From Acidimicrobiia bacterium (lineage in GTDB: Bacteria > Actinomycetota > Acidimicrobiia > Acidimicrobiales > Bin134): a DNA stretch of 38,636 nt. The stretch is taken from positions 1 through 38,636 of the forward strand of contig JAJEDQ010000243.1 of assembly GCA_022821445.1 (NCBI GenBank), given 5' to 3'. Below, piece after piece: positions 23,666-31,622 of this stretch (positions are counted from its first letter, which is position 1; each line of letters starts with the position of its first letter). The position numbers and the translations under genes are program-made. The notes under the pieces were generated by a model. The model saw only the letters and a program-made list of their open reading frames with translations. It did not search any database and was not told the DNA's origin.

Positions 23666-24487
23666 GTGGCCACCCTGGAGATCCGCCCGCTTACCTCTGA
23701 CATCGGGGCCGAGATCTTCGGGGTGGATTTGCGGGAAGAACTCGACGACCCCACGGTGGCCGCCATCCGCCAGGCGCTGCTCGACCATCTGGTGGTGTTC
23801 TTTCGCGACCAACCCATCACCCCCGACCAGCATTTGGCCTTCGCCCAGCGATTCGGCCCCATCAACGTGGCGCCGTTTGGCCCCAAGCTCGATACCCACC
23901 CCGCGATAACCGTGCTCGACCAGGTATCGCCGGTGGGCGGGCTGGCCGCCCGCTGGCACAGCGACAACACCTACATGCCCAACCCCCCGCTGGGATCCGT
24001 CCTCCGAGCGGTGGAGATGCCCGACGTGGGCGGTGACACCTGTTTCGCCAATATGTACAAGGCCTACGAGGCGCTGTCAGACCCAATGAGGGCGCTGGTC
24101 GACAGTCTGGACGCAGCCCACGACCTCACCTATACCCTCACCCGGGCCATCGACGAGGGCTTCGCGAAAGAGCACTTGGAGCCGATGCAAGCCGAGTACC
24201 CGGAGCTGATCCGCCCGGTGGTGCGAGTCCACCCCGAGACCGGGCGGCGGGCCCTGTTTGTGAACAGCAACTTCACCACCCGCCTGGTGGGGGTGACCGA
24301 GGCGGAGAGCCACGTGCTGCTGCCGTTCTTGTTGAACCATGTGCGCTCCCCCGAGTTCCAGTGCCGCTTCCGCTGGGCTGCCGATTCCATCGCCTTCTGG
24401 GACAACCGGGCCGTCCAGCACTTCGCCGTCCCCGACTACACCGAGCGCCGCCTCATGCACCGGGTCACGGTGGAGGAGTGGGACTAG
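23666..24487 (+). CDS. TauD/TfdA-family 2-oxoglutarate-dependent dioxygenase
   Basis: A 273-aa Fe(II)/2-oxoglutarate dioxygenase starting at GTG 23666 (VATLEIRPLTSDIGAEIFGVDL), four bases after the marR stop; the track ORF start is read-through of marR in another frame. Fe ligands are H98 and D100 in RWHSDNTY and H252 in WDNRAVQHFAV; R266 in LMHRVTV would bind 2-oxoglutarate. Relatives hydroxylate taurine, alkylsulfates, phenoxyacetates and similar compounds. The substrate is unknown; pairing with MarR suggests an inducible catabolic step. Confidence 0.92.
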   Translation: MATLEIRPLTSDIGAEIFGVDLREELDDPTVAAIRQALLDHLVVFFRDQPITPDQHLAFAQRFGPINVAPFGPKLDTHPAITVLDQVSPVGGLAARWHSDNTYMPNPPLGSVLRAVEMPDVGGDTCFANMYKAYEALSDPMRALVDSLDAAHDLTYTLTRAIDEGFAKEHLEPMQAEYPELIRPVVRVHPETGRRALFVNSNFTTRLVGVTEAESHVLLPFLLNHVRSPEFQCRFRWAADSIAFWDNRAVQHFAVPDYTERRLMHRVTVEEWD

Positions 24488-24497
24488 TCGCGAGGTA

Positions 24498-25268
24498 TCA
24501 GATGGTGAACGCGCCGTCGATGTCGAGCTTTTGGCCGCTGATGTAGTTGGCCGCGTCAGAGGCCAAAAAGCAGGCGGCCTCGGCGATGTCCGTCGCCTTG
24601 CCGAATCGGCCCAGTGGGATGTTGGTGCGGGCCACCTCCAAGGCTCGGTCGTCCAAGTCACCATCGGCCATGAGCCGGGCGGCCATGCCGTCTTCCAGCA
24701 TTCCTGGCCCCACGCAGTTGGCCCGCACTCCGAATCGACCCTCCTCCACGGCCACCGCCCGCATCAAAGACTCCACTGCGCCCTTGGGGATCGACGACAG
24801 GGCGTCGCGTTTGGGGAACACGGTGGTGGCCGCGGTGGTCACGTACACGATGTTGCCGCCGACTGCCCGCAGGTGGGGGAGCACGGCCACTGTCAGGTTG
24901 AATGCGCCCACCACGTCGGCGTCGATCTGGCGGGCGAACAAGTCGGGGTCGGTCTGCGACAAGTACATCTGAGGCACATGGGGACCGGCTGCGCTCACCA
25001 CCGTGTGCAGCCCGTCGAGCCGATCGGCCGCCTCGTCGGCGAATGCCCGGAGCTCATCGGGGTCTTCCAGGGCCGGGTTCCCGATGTGGGCGTCCACGCC
25101 GGCGTCCCTGACCGAAGCAGCCACTGCCTCGGCCGCCTCGGAATTCGATCGGTAGGTGAACGCCACCGAAGTCCCTCGCTGGGCGAGCATCTCGCAGATG
25201 GCCGCGCCTATGCCGCCGCTGCCCCCGGTTACCAGCGCCCCGCCGGAGCGGCCAGAGAATTCACCCAT
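24498..25268 (-). CDS. Short-chain dehydrogenase/reductase-like protein lacking the catalytic Tyr
   Basis: A 256-aa Rossmann-fold SDR: TGGSGGIG (14-21), the VSAAG motif (NNAG equivalent), and the C-terminal ANCVGPGMLEDGMAARL and GQKLDIDGAFTI. In the active site, where YxxxK is expected, the reading is ALSSIPKGAVES: K162 is kept but the Tyr position is Ser158, and the usual catalytic Ser region reads VYVTTAATT. So it may be catalytically altered or non-redox. ATG 25268 (MGEFSGRSGG) is used; ATG 25277 is a possible alternative. A 39-bp duplication covers its start codon region. It is convergent with TauD and downstream of the P450. Confidence 0.8.
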   Translation of the reverse strand: MGEFSGRSGGALVTGGSGGIGAAICEMLAQRGTSVAFTYRSNSEAAEAVAASVRDAGVDAHIGNPALEDPDELRAFADEAADRLDGLHTVVSAAGPHVPQMYLSQTDPDLFARQIDADVVGAFNLTVAVLPHLRAVGGNIVYVTTAATTVFPKRDALSSIPKGAVESLMRAVAVEEGRFGVRANCVGPGMLEDGMAARLMADGDLDDRALEVARTNIPLGRFGKATDIAEAACFLASDAANYISGQKLDIDGAFTI

Positions 25269-25357
25269 GGCCAGCAACCCTAGAGCGCATTGCTACGGCG
25301 GTGACCGATGTCGGTGTCGCGGCCGGAGAATTCACCCATGGCCAGCAACCCTAGAGC
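25248..25357. repeat. 39-bp direct duplication spanning the SDR start codon
   Basis: The segments 25248-25286 and 25319-25357 are identical except for one base (period 71). The downstream-strand copy carries the true SDR start; the other provides a second ATG with the same MGEFSGR beginning, which continues DTDIGHRRSNAL and stops at TAG just before the real gene. The duplication thus makes a 19-codon upstream ORF in the P450-SDR gap. Confidence 0.9.
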
Positions 25358-25375
25358 CGCAGTCTGTGTGGTGGG

Positions 25376-26623
25376 CTAGTTCCAGGTCACGTCCAGCGGC
25401 AGATGTTCGTGACGGCGCACGAAGACGCTCTTCTCCCACCGGGGCGGGTCGTCGTCGGCCAAGGAGAACCAAGAGCTCTCTTGCAGCAGCCGCTCCAAAG
25501 AGCAGAGGGTCTCCAAGCGGGCCAGCGGTGCGCCCACGCAGTGGTGGATGCCCCGGCCGAAGGCCAGGTGGCTGCGGGGAATTCGGCGGTCCAACACCAC
25601 CTCGTCGGGCCGGTCGTACTCGGCCGGGTCGCGGTTGGCCGACGACCACAGCAGAAAGGCGGTGGTGCCGGCCTTGAGGCTCACGCCCCCCAGCTCGCAG
25701 TCGCGCTTGACCTGGCGGTAGTGGCCCCGGAACGGCGACTCCAGCCGCACGGCCTCCTCGATGAAGTTCTCCAAGAGGCTGCGGTCGCTTCGAATCTGCT
25801 CTTGCAGTTCAGGATCATCGGCCAGCATTCGCACCGCATTGCCGATCAGCGACGCGGTGGACTCGCCGCCGGCGCCCAGCAACACAGTGAGGGTGCCGAT
25901 GGCATGGGACACGTCCAGATCGCCGTTGGCCACCGCCTTGGCGCACACCCCCACCAGGTCGTCGCCCGGATCTTCGCCGGCCTCTATCAGCTTCTCGAAG
26001 AGAAAGCCGCCAGCCTCGATGGATTCTTCAGTGATGGCCGCCATTTCCTCTGTGGTGTAGAAGCCAGCCAGCAACAGGCCGCCATGCAGCGCCCACTTCA
26101 TCACCTGGGGCCAGCTCTCATCGGGCAGCCCAATCAGCCGCCCAATCACTCGAGCGGGGACGGGATGGGCCACGGTGTAGGCCCATTCCACCCGGTCCCC
26201 TTGGGAGCGGGCGGCCGCGAACTGCTCGTCGATGAATGCCTCGATCTCCGGTCGCATGGCCTCCATGCGCTTGGCCACCAGCTCGGGGAACACCACGCTG
26301 CGATGAACGGTGTGCTCAGGCGGGTCGGCGGTGGCCAGGGTTGTGGTGCCGTCGCCGAACTCGTCGGTGCGGAACAAGAAAGGGCTGCCATCCCCGCCGG
26401 TAGCGATCAGCACGTCGAGGTGGTTGGAGAAGTCGTCGATCCGGCGGAGGGCATCCACGATGAGCTCGTGGGTGGCCACGAAGGCCAAATCGAGGCCCGG
26501 CACCAGCCACACTGGATGCTCCTGGCGGAGCCGCTCATAGAACGGGTAGGGATCGGCCCAAACATCGGGATCGACAACCGTATGAGCCTCCAATGGAACG
26601 ACCGAAGACGCAGCAGCGTTCAT
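25376..26623 (-). CDS. Cytochrome P450
   Basis: A 415-aa soluble-type bacterial P450. It has the I-helix oxygen-activation motif LLGAGGESTASL (Glu-Ser-Thr variant), the K-helix ExxR as EEAVRLESP, the segment WSSANRDPAEYDRPDE, and the heme-Cys loop HLAFGRGIHHCVGAPLARLE. ATG 26623 (MNAAASSVVPLEAHTVVD) is chosen over the track start at 26677 because the typical N-terminus with DPYPFYERLR follows. It needs external ferredoxin or reductase; none is in the window. It is divergent (77 bp) from the reductoisomerase-like gene. Confidence 0.92.
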   Translation of the reverse strand: MNAAASSVVPLEAHTVVDPDVWADPYPFYERLRQEHPVWLVPGLDLAFVATHELIVDALRRIDDFSNHLDVLIATGGDGSPFLFRTDEFGDGTTTLATADPPEHTVHRSVVFPELVAKRMEAMRPEIEAFIDEQFAAARSQGDRVEWAYTVAHPVPARVIGRLIGLPDESWPQVMKWALHGGLLLAGFYTTEEMAAITEESIEAGGFLFEKLIEAGEDPGDDLVGVCAKAVANGDLDVSHAIGTLTVLLGAGGESTASLIGNAVRMLADDPELQEQIRSDRSLLENFIEEAVRLESPFRGHYRQVKRDCELGGVSLKAGTTAFLLWSSANRDPAEYDRPDEVVLDRRIPRSHLAFGRGIHHCVGAPLARLETLCSLERLLQESSWFSLADDDPPRWEKSVFVRRHEHLPLDVTWN

Positions 26624-26700
26624 GCCAAATACTGGCACAAGTCCTATGAAGACGGTGGCCCGCCTCGGCTGATCCACCGCCGATTTGGGAGAGTGGGGCG

Positions 26701-27684
26701 ATGACCGATTTCTTCTACGAGAAAGATGCCGATCTCGCCGCCCTGGCCGGCCAGCGGGTGGCCGTGGTGGGCTACGGCAACCAGGGAAGGCCGTGGGCGC
26801 TCAATCTGCGCGATTCGGGGCTGTCGGTGTCGGTCCACGTGCGGGCCGACGAGACCCGCGAGCAGGCCATTGCCGACGGGTTCGACGCCGGTGACATCGC
26901 CGATGCCTCGTCGGCCGATGTCATCTGCGTGCTGGTTCCCGACGACTCCATCCCCAGTTTGGGCCTCGCCCCTCGGCCCGAAGCGCTCACCATTGTGGCC
27001 AGCGGCTACACCCTGGCCTTCGACCGGTTCACTCCCGACGGCGACATAGCCATGGTTGCCCCTCGGATGCTGGGTCCCGAGGTGCGGCGCTGCTACGAGG
27101 AAGGGGTCGGGTTCATCACTGCGGTGGGCGTACACCGCGACGCCACCGGCACCGCTGAGGGCCGAATGCTGGCGGTGGCCAAGGGCATCGGCGGACTCCG
27201 CCAGGGCGCTATCGCCATGACTCCCCACCAAGAGGCGGTGCTCGACCTGGCGGTGGAGCAGTTGCTGTCGCCGGTGCTGACCCATGTGAACACCAACTTC
27301 GTGCTGGTGATGCTGGAGCTGGGCATCCCGCTGGAGGCCGTCACCACCGAGCTGTTCTACTCCGGGGAGGTGGAGCGCAACTATCGTCTGCTGCGGGAGG
27401 AGGGCTTCGTTGCCCAACTCGAGCACCACTCCCCGGCCAGCCAGTACGGCCAGCTCTCGCGGCGGGGTCGGTTCGACCATGTGGACGTGGCCACCACCAT
27501 GAAGGAACTGGTGGAAGACATCACCTCAGGCCGTTTCGCCGACGAGTGGGACGCCGAGGCGGCCGCCGGAGCGCCCACATTGGCCGAGTTGCGCAACGAG
27601 CATGCCGGAGAGCTGATCAAGGCTGTCGAAGACGATCTGCGGACCAAGCTGGGGCCCACCGCCAGTCCTGCAACCGGGGGGTGA
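26701..27684 (+). CDS. Ketol-acid reductoisomerase-like protein (IlvC homolog with altered active site)
   Basis: A 327-aa protein with a Rossmann start VAVVGYGNQGRPWALNLRDSG as in IlvC, then the C-terminal knotted-domain equivalents AKGIGGLRQGAIAMTP, a DLAVEQ segment and LELGIPLEAVTTELFYSGEV plus SPASQYGQLS. The Mg ligands of IlvC appear kept as D182 and E186 (D-x-x-x-E-Q). The catalytic APKGPGH segment instead reads VAPRMLGPEV, so the usual His is Pro126 and the Lys is Arg123. Branched-chain amino-acid synthesis is therefore doubtful; no other ilv gene is nearby. The gene overlaps the MFS exporter by GTGA, so the pair probably handles a specialised substrate. A GGGAGAG lies upstream of ATG 26701. 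Confidence 0.7.
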   Translation: MTDFFYEKDADLAALAGQRVAVVGYGNQGRPWALNLRDSGLSVSVHVRADETREQAIADGFDAGDIADASSADVICVLVPDDSIPSLGLAPRPEALTIVASGYTLAFDRFTPDGDIAMVAPRMLGPEVRRCYEEGVGFITAVGVHRDATGTAEGRMLAVAKGIGGLRQGAIAMTPHQEAVLDLAVEQLLSPVLTHVNTNFVLVMLELGIPLEAVTTELFYSGEVERNYRLLREEGFVAQLEHHSPASQYGQLSRRGRFDHVDVATTMKELVEDITSGRFADEWDAEAAAGAPTLAELRNEHAGELIKAVEDDLRTKLGPTASPATGG

Positions 27685-29102
27685 GTCCCGAACCCCAGCA
27701 AACCAGCCGCCGTCAGCGGTTTCAAGATTGGCCCAACTATCGCTGGGCGGTGCTGGGGCTCACCATGGCCGGCATCGCCTCCACCAGCTTTCCCATCACG
27801 GTTCTGTCGGCGTCGCTACCCATAATCGCCGACGATCTCCAGACATCGGAGAGCGCGGTGAGCTGGGTTCAGACCGCGCCGTTGATCGCAATGGCGGTGG
27901 GCACCCCCATCGCCGGAAAGATCGGCGATCTGTACGGCCACCGGCGGCTGTACCTGTGGGGGTACGCCTTCGCCACGGGGTTCACGGTGTTGACCGCCCT
28001 GTCGTGGAATGTAGGCGCGCTGGTGGCCATGCGCACCCTCGGCTCGTTCATCGGGGCGGCCACGCTCCCCGCGTCCATGGCCATCATCATGACGGTGTTC
28101 GCCCGCCGGGAGCGGGCGTTGGCCTTGGGCTACTGGTCGGCGGTCACTGCCCTGTCCCCGGCCATCGGAGTAGCGCTCGGCGGGTTCACGGTGGACGCCT
28201 TCGGCTGGAGGACCATCTTCTACATCCAAGCGGTGCCCTCGCTGATCGCGCTTTTGGCCGCCATCCCGCTGCTGCCCGACACCGCCCGCAAGCCCGAGGT
28301 GCGCTTCGATGTGGGCGGAGCGGTCAGCTTGGGCGTGGCGGTGACCGGCCTGCTCATGTCCATCAACCGGGGTCCGGAATGGGGCTGGGGCCACCCGCTT
28401 GTCGTGGCTGGATTGGCGGTCGGTCCTGTGGCCCTTGCGGTGTTCGCCGCGGTCGAGCGCCAGACCGCCGACCCGCTCTTCCCGTTGGAGTTCCTGGCCC
28501 GGCGCGGGTTCGTTATCCCCAACCTGGTCACGTTCTTGGGCCACATGGCCTATATGGGAACGCTGGTGGTGGCGCCCTTCATGCTGGAGCGATCGTTCGG
28601 GATCACCGAGGTCAGCCGGATATCGGCGGCCCTCATCGCCCGGCCCGTGGGGTTCAGCGTGGGAGCGTGGTACGCCGGACGGGTGGAGTCGCGGGTGGGC
28701 GGGAGGACGATCATGATCGTCGGCGCGCTGACCATGTCGGCAGCGCTGGCCGCAACCGGGGCTTCCGTATTGGCCGGCTGGCTGGCTGGGGTGATCGTAC
28801 TGCTGTTTGTGGCCGGTGTCGGCCAAGGGGCCATTCGGACTCCCGCGGTGGCCGGGGTGGCCAACTCTGTGGACGACGCCGATCTGGGTGTGGCCACGGG
28901 ATCGTTGCAGATGATCGGCCACATCGGAGCGGCCACCGGCATCACCATCATGATCACCGTGCTGGGCCCGAGTGACTCCTCGGAGCGGTTCTTCGCCATC
29001 TTCCTATTGGCGGCGGCCATTGCCTCGGCGTCGGCCTTCTCGGCCCGGTGGTCGCCCGCGTTGGGGGCTGCTAGATCAGCGGGGGGAGGTCGCCGGGGCT
29101 AG
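27681..29102 (+). CDS. MFS transporter, DHA2-like (14-TM class)
   Basis: A 473-aa polytopic protein with about 14 hydrophobic segments. Motif A is seen as GKIGDLYGHRRLYLWG and motif-C-like glycine/proline residues in SAVTALSPAIGVALGGFTVDAFGWR, as in EmrB/QacA-type drug exporters. The GTG 27681 overlaps the stop of the reductoisomerase-like gene by 4 bp; the track start at 27546 lies inside that gene. The last codons (GAARSAGGGRRG) come from a 28-bp duplication of the convergent gene's 3' end. Confidence 0.85.
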   Translation: MSPEPQQTSRRQRFQDWPNYRWAVLGLTMAGIASTSFPITVLSASLPIIADDLQTSESAVSWVQTAPLIAMAVGTPIAGKIGDLYGHRRLYLWGYAFATGFTVLTALSWNVGALVAMRTLGSFIGAATLPASMAIIMTVFARRERALALGYWSAVTALSPAIGVALGGFTVDAFGWRTIFYIQAVPSLIALLAAIPLLPDTARKPEVRFDVGGAVSLGVAVTGLLMSINRGPEWGWGHPLVVAGLAVGPVALAVFAAVERQTADPLFPLEFLARRGFVIPNLVTFLGHMAYMGTLVVAPFMLERSFGITEVSRISAALIARPVGFSVGAWYAGRVESRVGGRTIMIVGALTMSAALAATGASVLAGWLAGVIVLLFVAGVGQGAIRTPAVAGVANSVDDADLGVATGSLQMIGHIGAATGITIMITVLGPSDSSERFFAIFLLAAAIASASAFSARWSPALGAARSAGGGRRG

Positions 29103-29133
29103 AAACTGCTAGGTCAGCGGGGGCAGGTCGCCG
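29068..29133. repeat. 28-bp direct repeat at the convergent MFS / hypothetical gene ends
   Basis: The segments 29068-29095 and 29106-29133 agree at 26 of 28 bases (period 38). On the minus strand both read GDLPPL, then T or I, and a TAG stop, so the 3' end of the minus-strand gene was copied into the tail of the MFS gene. Confidence 0.85.
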
Positions 29134-29432
29134 AAGTCGATGGTGAAGGGCATATCAGGCTCGGGCTCGTCGTCTTCCTGCTGGATCTCCACCCGAACCT
29201 TCTCCGGCTCCAGAATCTCGCCCAAGGCCACCATGGCCGCGCCGATGGCCGAGCCGCCCGCAGAGCCGGTGACCTTTTGCATCACCCCTTCGGGCGGCTC
29301 GTAGTCCCGCGGATCAGACCACTGGAACTCCAGATCCTGGGCTTCACTATCCCGGTTACTGGCCCGGTTACTGGCCCGCTTCCTGGCCGGTTCCCCGGTT
29401 GCCAGATCCTCGGTTTCCTCCGGCTCGGGCAT
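29109..29432 (-). CDS. Small acidic protein of unknown function
   Basis: A 107-aa protein with a hydrophilic N-terminus (MPEPEETEDLATGEPARK), an imperfect 12-bp tandem repeat at 29351-29386 that encodes the reiterated RASNRASNR, a central Gly/Ala helix (GSAGGSAIGAAMVALGEILEPEK) and an acidic C-terminus ending DFGDLPPLT. No domain is recognised. It lies 29 bp downstream of the EF-G-like gene on the same strand and could be cotranscribed with it. Confidence 0.6.
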   Translation of the reverse strand: MPEPEETEDLATGEPARKRASNRASNRDSEAQDLEFQWSDPRDYEPPEGVMQKVTGSAGGSAIGAAMVALGEILEPEKVRVEIQQEDDEPEPDMPFTIDFGDLPPLT

Positions 29433-29460
29433 CTGTCCAGTCTACCGATTGACCGCTGAA

Positions 29461-31497
29461 TCAGGCAGTGGCTGCTTCGGGGAGGGCGCCACTGAGGATC
29501 TCGTAGGCCACCCGCTCGGCCTTGAACCGGGCCCGGCCGCCGGTGAGCGAGCGCAGCTCGATGGCATAGCGCACCAGCTCCGCTTCGGGGACGATGGCGT
29601 GGATCACCTGTTCGCCCCACGGTCCCGCGTCAGTGCCCTGCACCTGGCCCCGGCGGGACGACAGGTCGCCCATCACGTCGCCCTGATATTCGGGTGCAAC
29701 GGTTATCTCCACCTGGGCCATGGGCTCCAGCACCACCGGGTTGGCCTGGGCGAAGGCCGCGCTGAACGCCAGCTTGCCGGCCATGTTGAAGCTGAACTCC
29801 GATGAGTCCACCGAGTGGTGCTTGCCGTCGTACAGCGTGGCCTTCACATCCACGATGGGGAATCCCAGATCGCCCCCGTCGGCCATGGCGTCGCGGATGC
29901 CGGCCTCCACGGCGGGGATGTACGACCGGGGAATCGAGCCCCCGGTGATGGCGTCCACGAACTCGAAGCCGCTGCCCCGGGGCAGCGGCTCGATCCGCAC
30001 GTAGGCCACCCCGAACTGCCCGTGCCCGCCGGACTGCTTCTTGTGCTTGCCCTCGGCGTCCCCGTTGCCGGTGACGGTTTGGCGATAGGGGACCCGCAGG
30101 TCTTCTGTCTCCACCTCGATGCCCATGCGATCCAACCGGGCGATGGCCAGCCGCAGGTGGGCTTCTCCCAGGCCCCACAGCAGGGTCTGATGGGTTTCCT
30201 CGCTGCGCTCCAGGAGCAGTGACGGGTCTTCATCGGTGAGCCGACGCAGCCCGGTGCCCAACTTGTCCTCGGCGGCCCGAGTCTTGGGAACCAGCCCGTA
30301 GGCCAGCACCGGCTCGGGCCAGGGCTCCATCTGGACGACGGCCCGTCCTGCGTTGGTGAGGGTGTCGCCGGTGCGGGTCTGATGGAGCTTGGTGACCCCG
30401 CCGATGTCTCCCGCGGAGATGCCGTCGATGTCCTGCTGCGAGCCTCCCACCAGGCTGACCAAACCCCGCAGACGCTCGCTGTCGCCAGAAGTGGAGTTGG
30501 TGAGGTTGTCGTCCCGGTTGATGGTGCCCGAAAGCACTCGGAACAGAGATATCTGGCCCACGTAGTCGTCGCTGATGGTCTTGAACACGCAGGCGAGCTG
30601 GTCGCCGTTGGGATCGCAGGCTGGCTCGGAGTCGATGTCGCTCATGGTGACGGTCATGGCCCGAGAGGTGGGCGCGGGGCCGATCTCCACCAGGAAGTTG
30701 GCCAACCGATCCACCGCAATCGGCCCGGTAGCCGAGCCGCACACCACGGGGAATACCGATCCATCGGCCACGCCCCGCCCGAGTACCACCTCAAGCTCGG
30801 CCGGGCTGGGGACATTGCCGTCGAGGTACTGCTCCAACATGTCGTCGTCAGCCACCACGATGCCCTCCACGAGCTGCTCGTGGACCTCGGCTTCCTGATC
30901 CTCCATCTCCTCGGGAATCTGGGTCTCTTCGGCGGCGCCGCTGTCATAGATGTAGGCCTTGTCGGTGAGCAGGTCGGCGATGCCGTGGAAACTTGGACCC
31001 GCGCCGATGGGCAGCTCCAGCGGGGCGACTCCGGCGCCGAAGGCGTCTTGCAGTTCGGTGAGGACGTTCTCGAAGCTGGCGTGTTCCCGGTCGAGCTTGT
31101 TCACGAACACGATGCGGGGCAGGCCGGCGTCGGCTGCTTGGCGCCAGATTGCGGTGGCCCGGTGGTCCACCCCGCTGGAGGCGTCGATCACGAACACCAG
31201 AAGATCGGCCACTTGGAGGGCGGCGTGCAGCTCGCCGGCGTAGTCGGGAGCGCCCGGCGTGTCGATCAGGTTGATCTTGTGGCCGTGCCAGTCGAAGCTG
31301 GCCAGAGCCAGCGATTGGCTGTGGGTGGCGGCCTTCTCCTCGGGGCTGAAGTCGCAAACCGTGGTGCCTTCCTCCACCCGGCCCGTGCGGTCGATAACCC
31401 CGGCCCGGTACAGCAGCGCCTCAGCCAGCGTGGTCTTTCCCGATCCCTGCGACCCCACCAGCGCGACGTTGCGGATCTTCTCCGGTGCGACAGCCAT
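29461..31497 (-). CDS. Elongation-factor-G-like translational GTPase (EF-G2 type)
   Basis: A 678-aa protein with all EF-G domains: G1 GSQGSGKTT, G3 IDTPGAPDY, G4 VNKLD, the domain II region GDQLACVFKTI, and the domain IV to V region GHGQFGVAYVRIEPLPRGSGFEFVD, IPRSYIPAVEAGIRDAM and SRRGQVQGTD. The divergent P-loop (GSQGSGKTT instead of AHIDAGKTT) marks the EF-G2/EF-G-like group of actinobacteria and others, whose role differs from translocation and is not settled. The ATG 31497 has GGGGGG upstream; the track start is the preceding TTG. It is not next to rpsL or tuf, so it is not the housekeeping EF-G. Confidence 0.9.
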   Translation of the reverse strand: MAVAPEKIRNVALVGSQGSGKTTLAEALLYRAGVIDRTGRVEEGTTVCDFSPEEKAATHSQSLALASFDWHGHKINLIDTPGAPDYAGELHAALQVADLLVFVIDASSGVDHRATAIWRQAADAGLPRIVFVNKLDREHASFENVLTELQDAFGAGVAPLELPIGAGPSFHGIADLLTDKAYIYDSGAAEETQIPEEMEDQEAEVHEQLVEGIVVADDDMLEQYLDGNVPSPAELEVVLGRGVADGSVFPVVCGSATGPIAVDRLANFLVEIGPAPTSRAMTVTMSDIDSEPACDPNGDQLACVFKTISDDYVGQISLFRVLSGTINRDDNLTNSTSGDSERLRGLVSLVGGSQQDIDGISAGDIGGVTKLHQTRTGDTLTNAGRAVVQMEPWPEPVLAYGLVPKTRAAEDKLGTGLRRLTDEDPSLLLERSEETHQTLLWGLGEAHLRLAIARLDRMGIEVETEDLRVPYRQTVTGNGDAEGKHKKQSGGHGQFGVAYVRIEPLPRGSGFEFVDAITGGSIPRSYIPAVEAGIRDAMADGGDLGFPIVDVKATLYDGKHHSVDSSEFSFNMAGKLAFSAAFAQANPVVLEPMAQVEITVAPEYQGDVMGDLSSRRGQVQGTDAGPWGEQVIHAIVPEAELVRYAIELRSLTGGRARFKAERVAYEILSGALPEAATA

Positions 31498-31622
31498 CAA
31501 ATTCCCCCCTATGGACTATGGGTTCATACCGCGGTAGGCCGCTGAGCCTACTTGCCTCCTCGCTGCCAAGTCCTATGGAGAGGGTCGGACGGCGCAAGTC
31601 AGCCCTCGGCTCAGGCGGGCGG

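Noticed and set aside
23666-29102. TauD, SDR, P450, IlvC-like and MFS genes as one biosynthetic gene cluster
   Set aside because: Strands alternate, and there is no PKS, NRPS, terpene synthase or other core enzyme; only the IlvC-like/MFS pair is clearly coupled.
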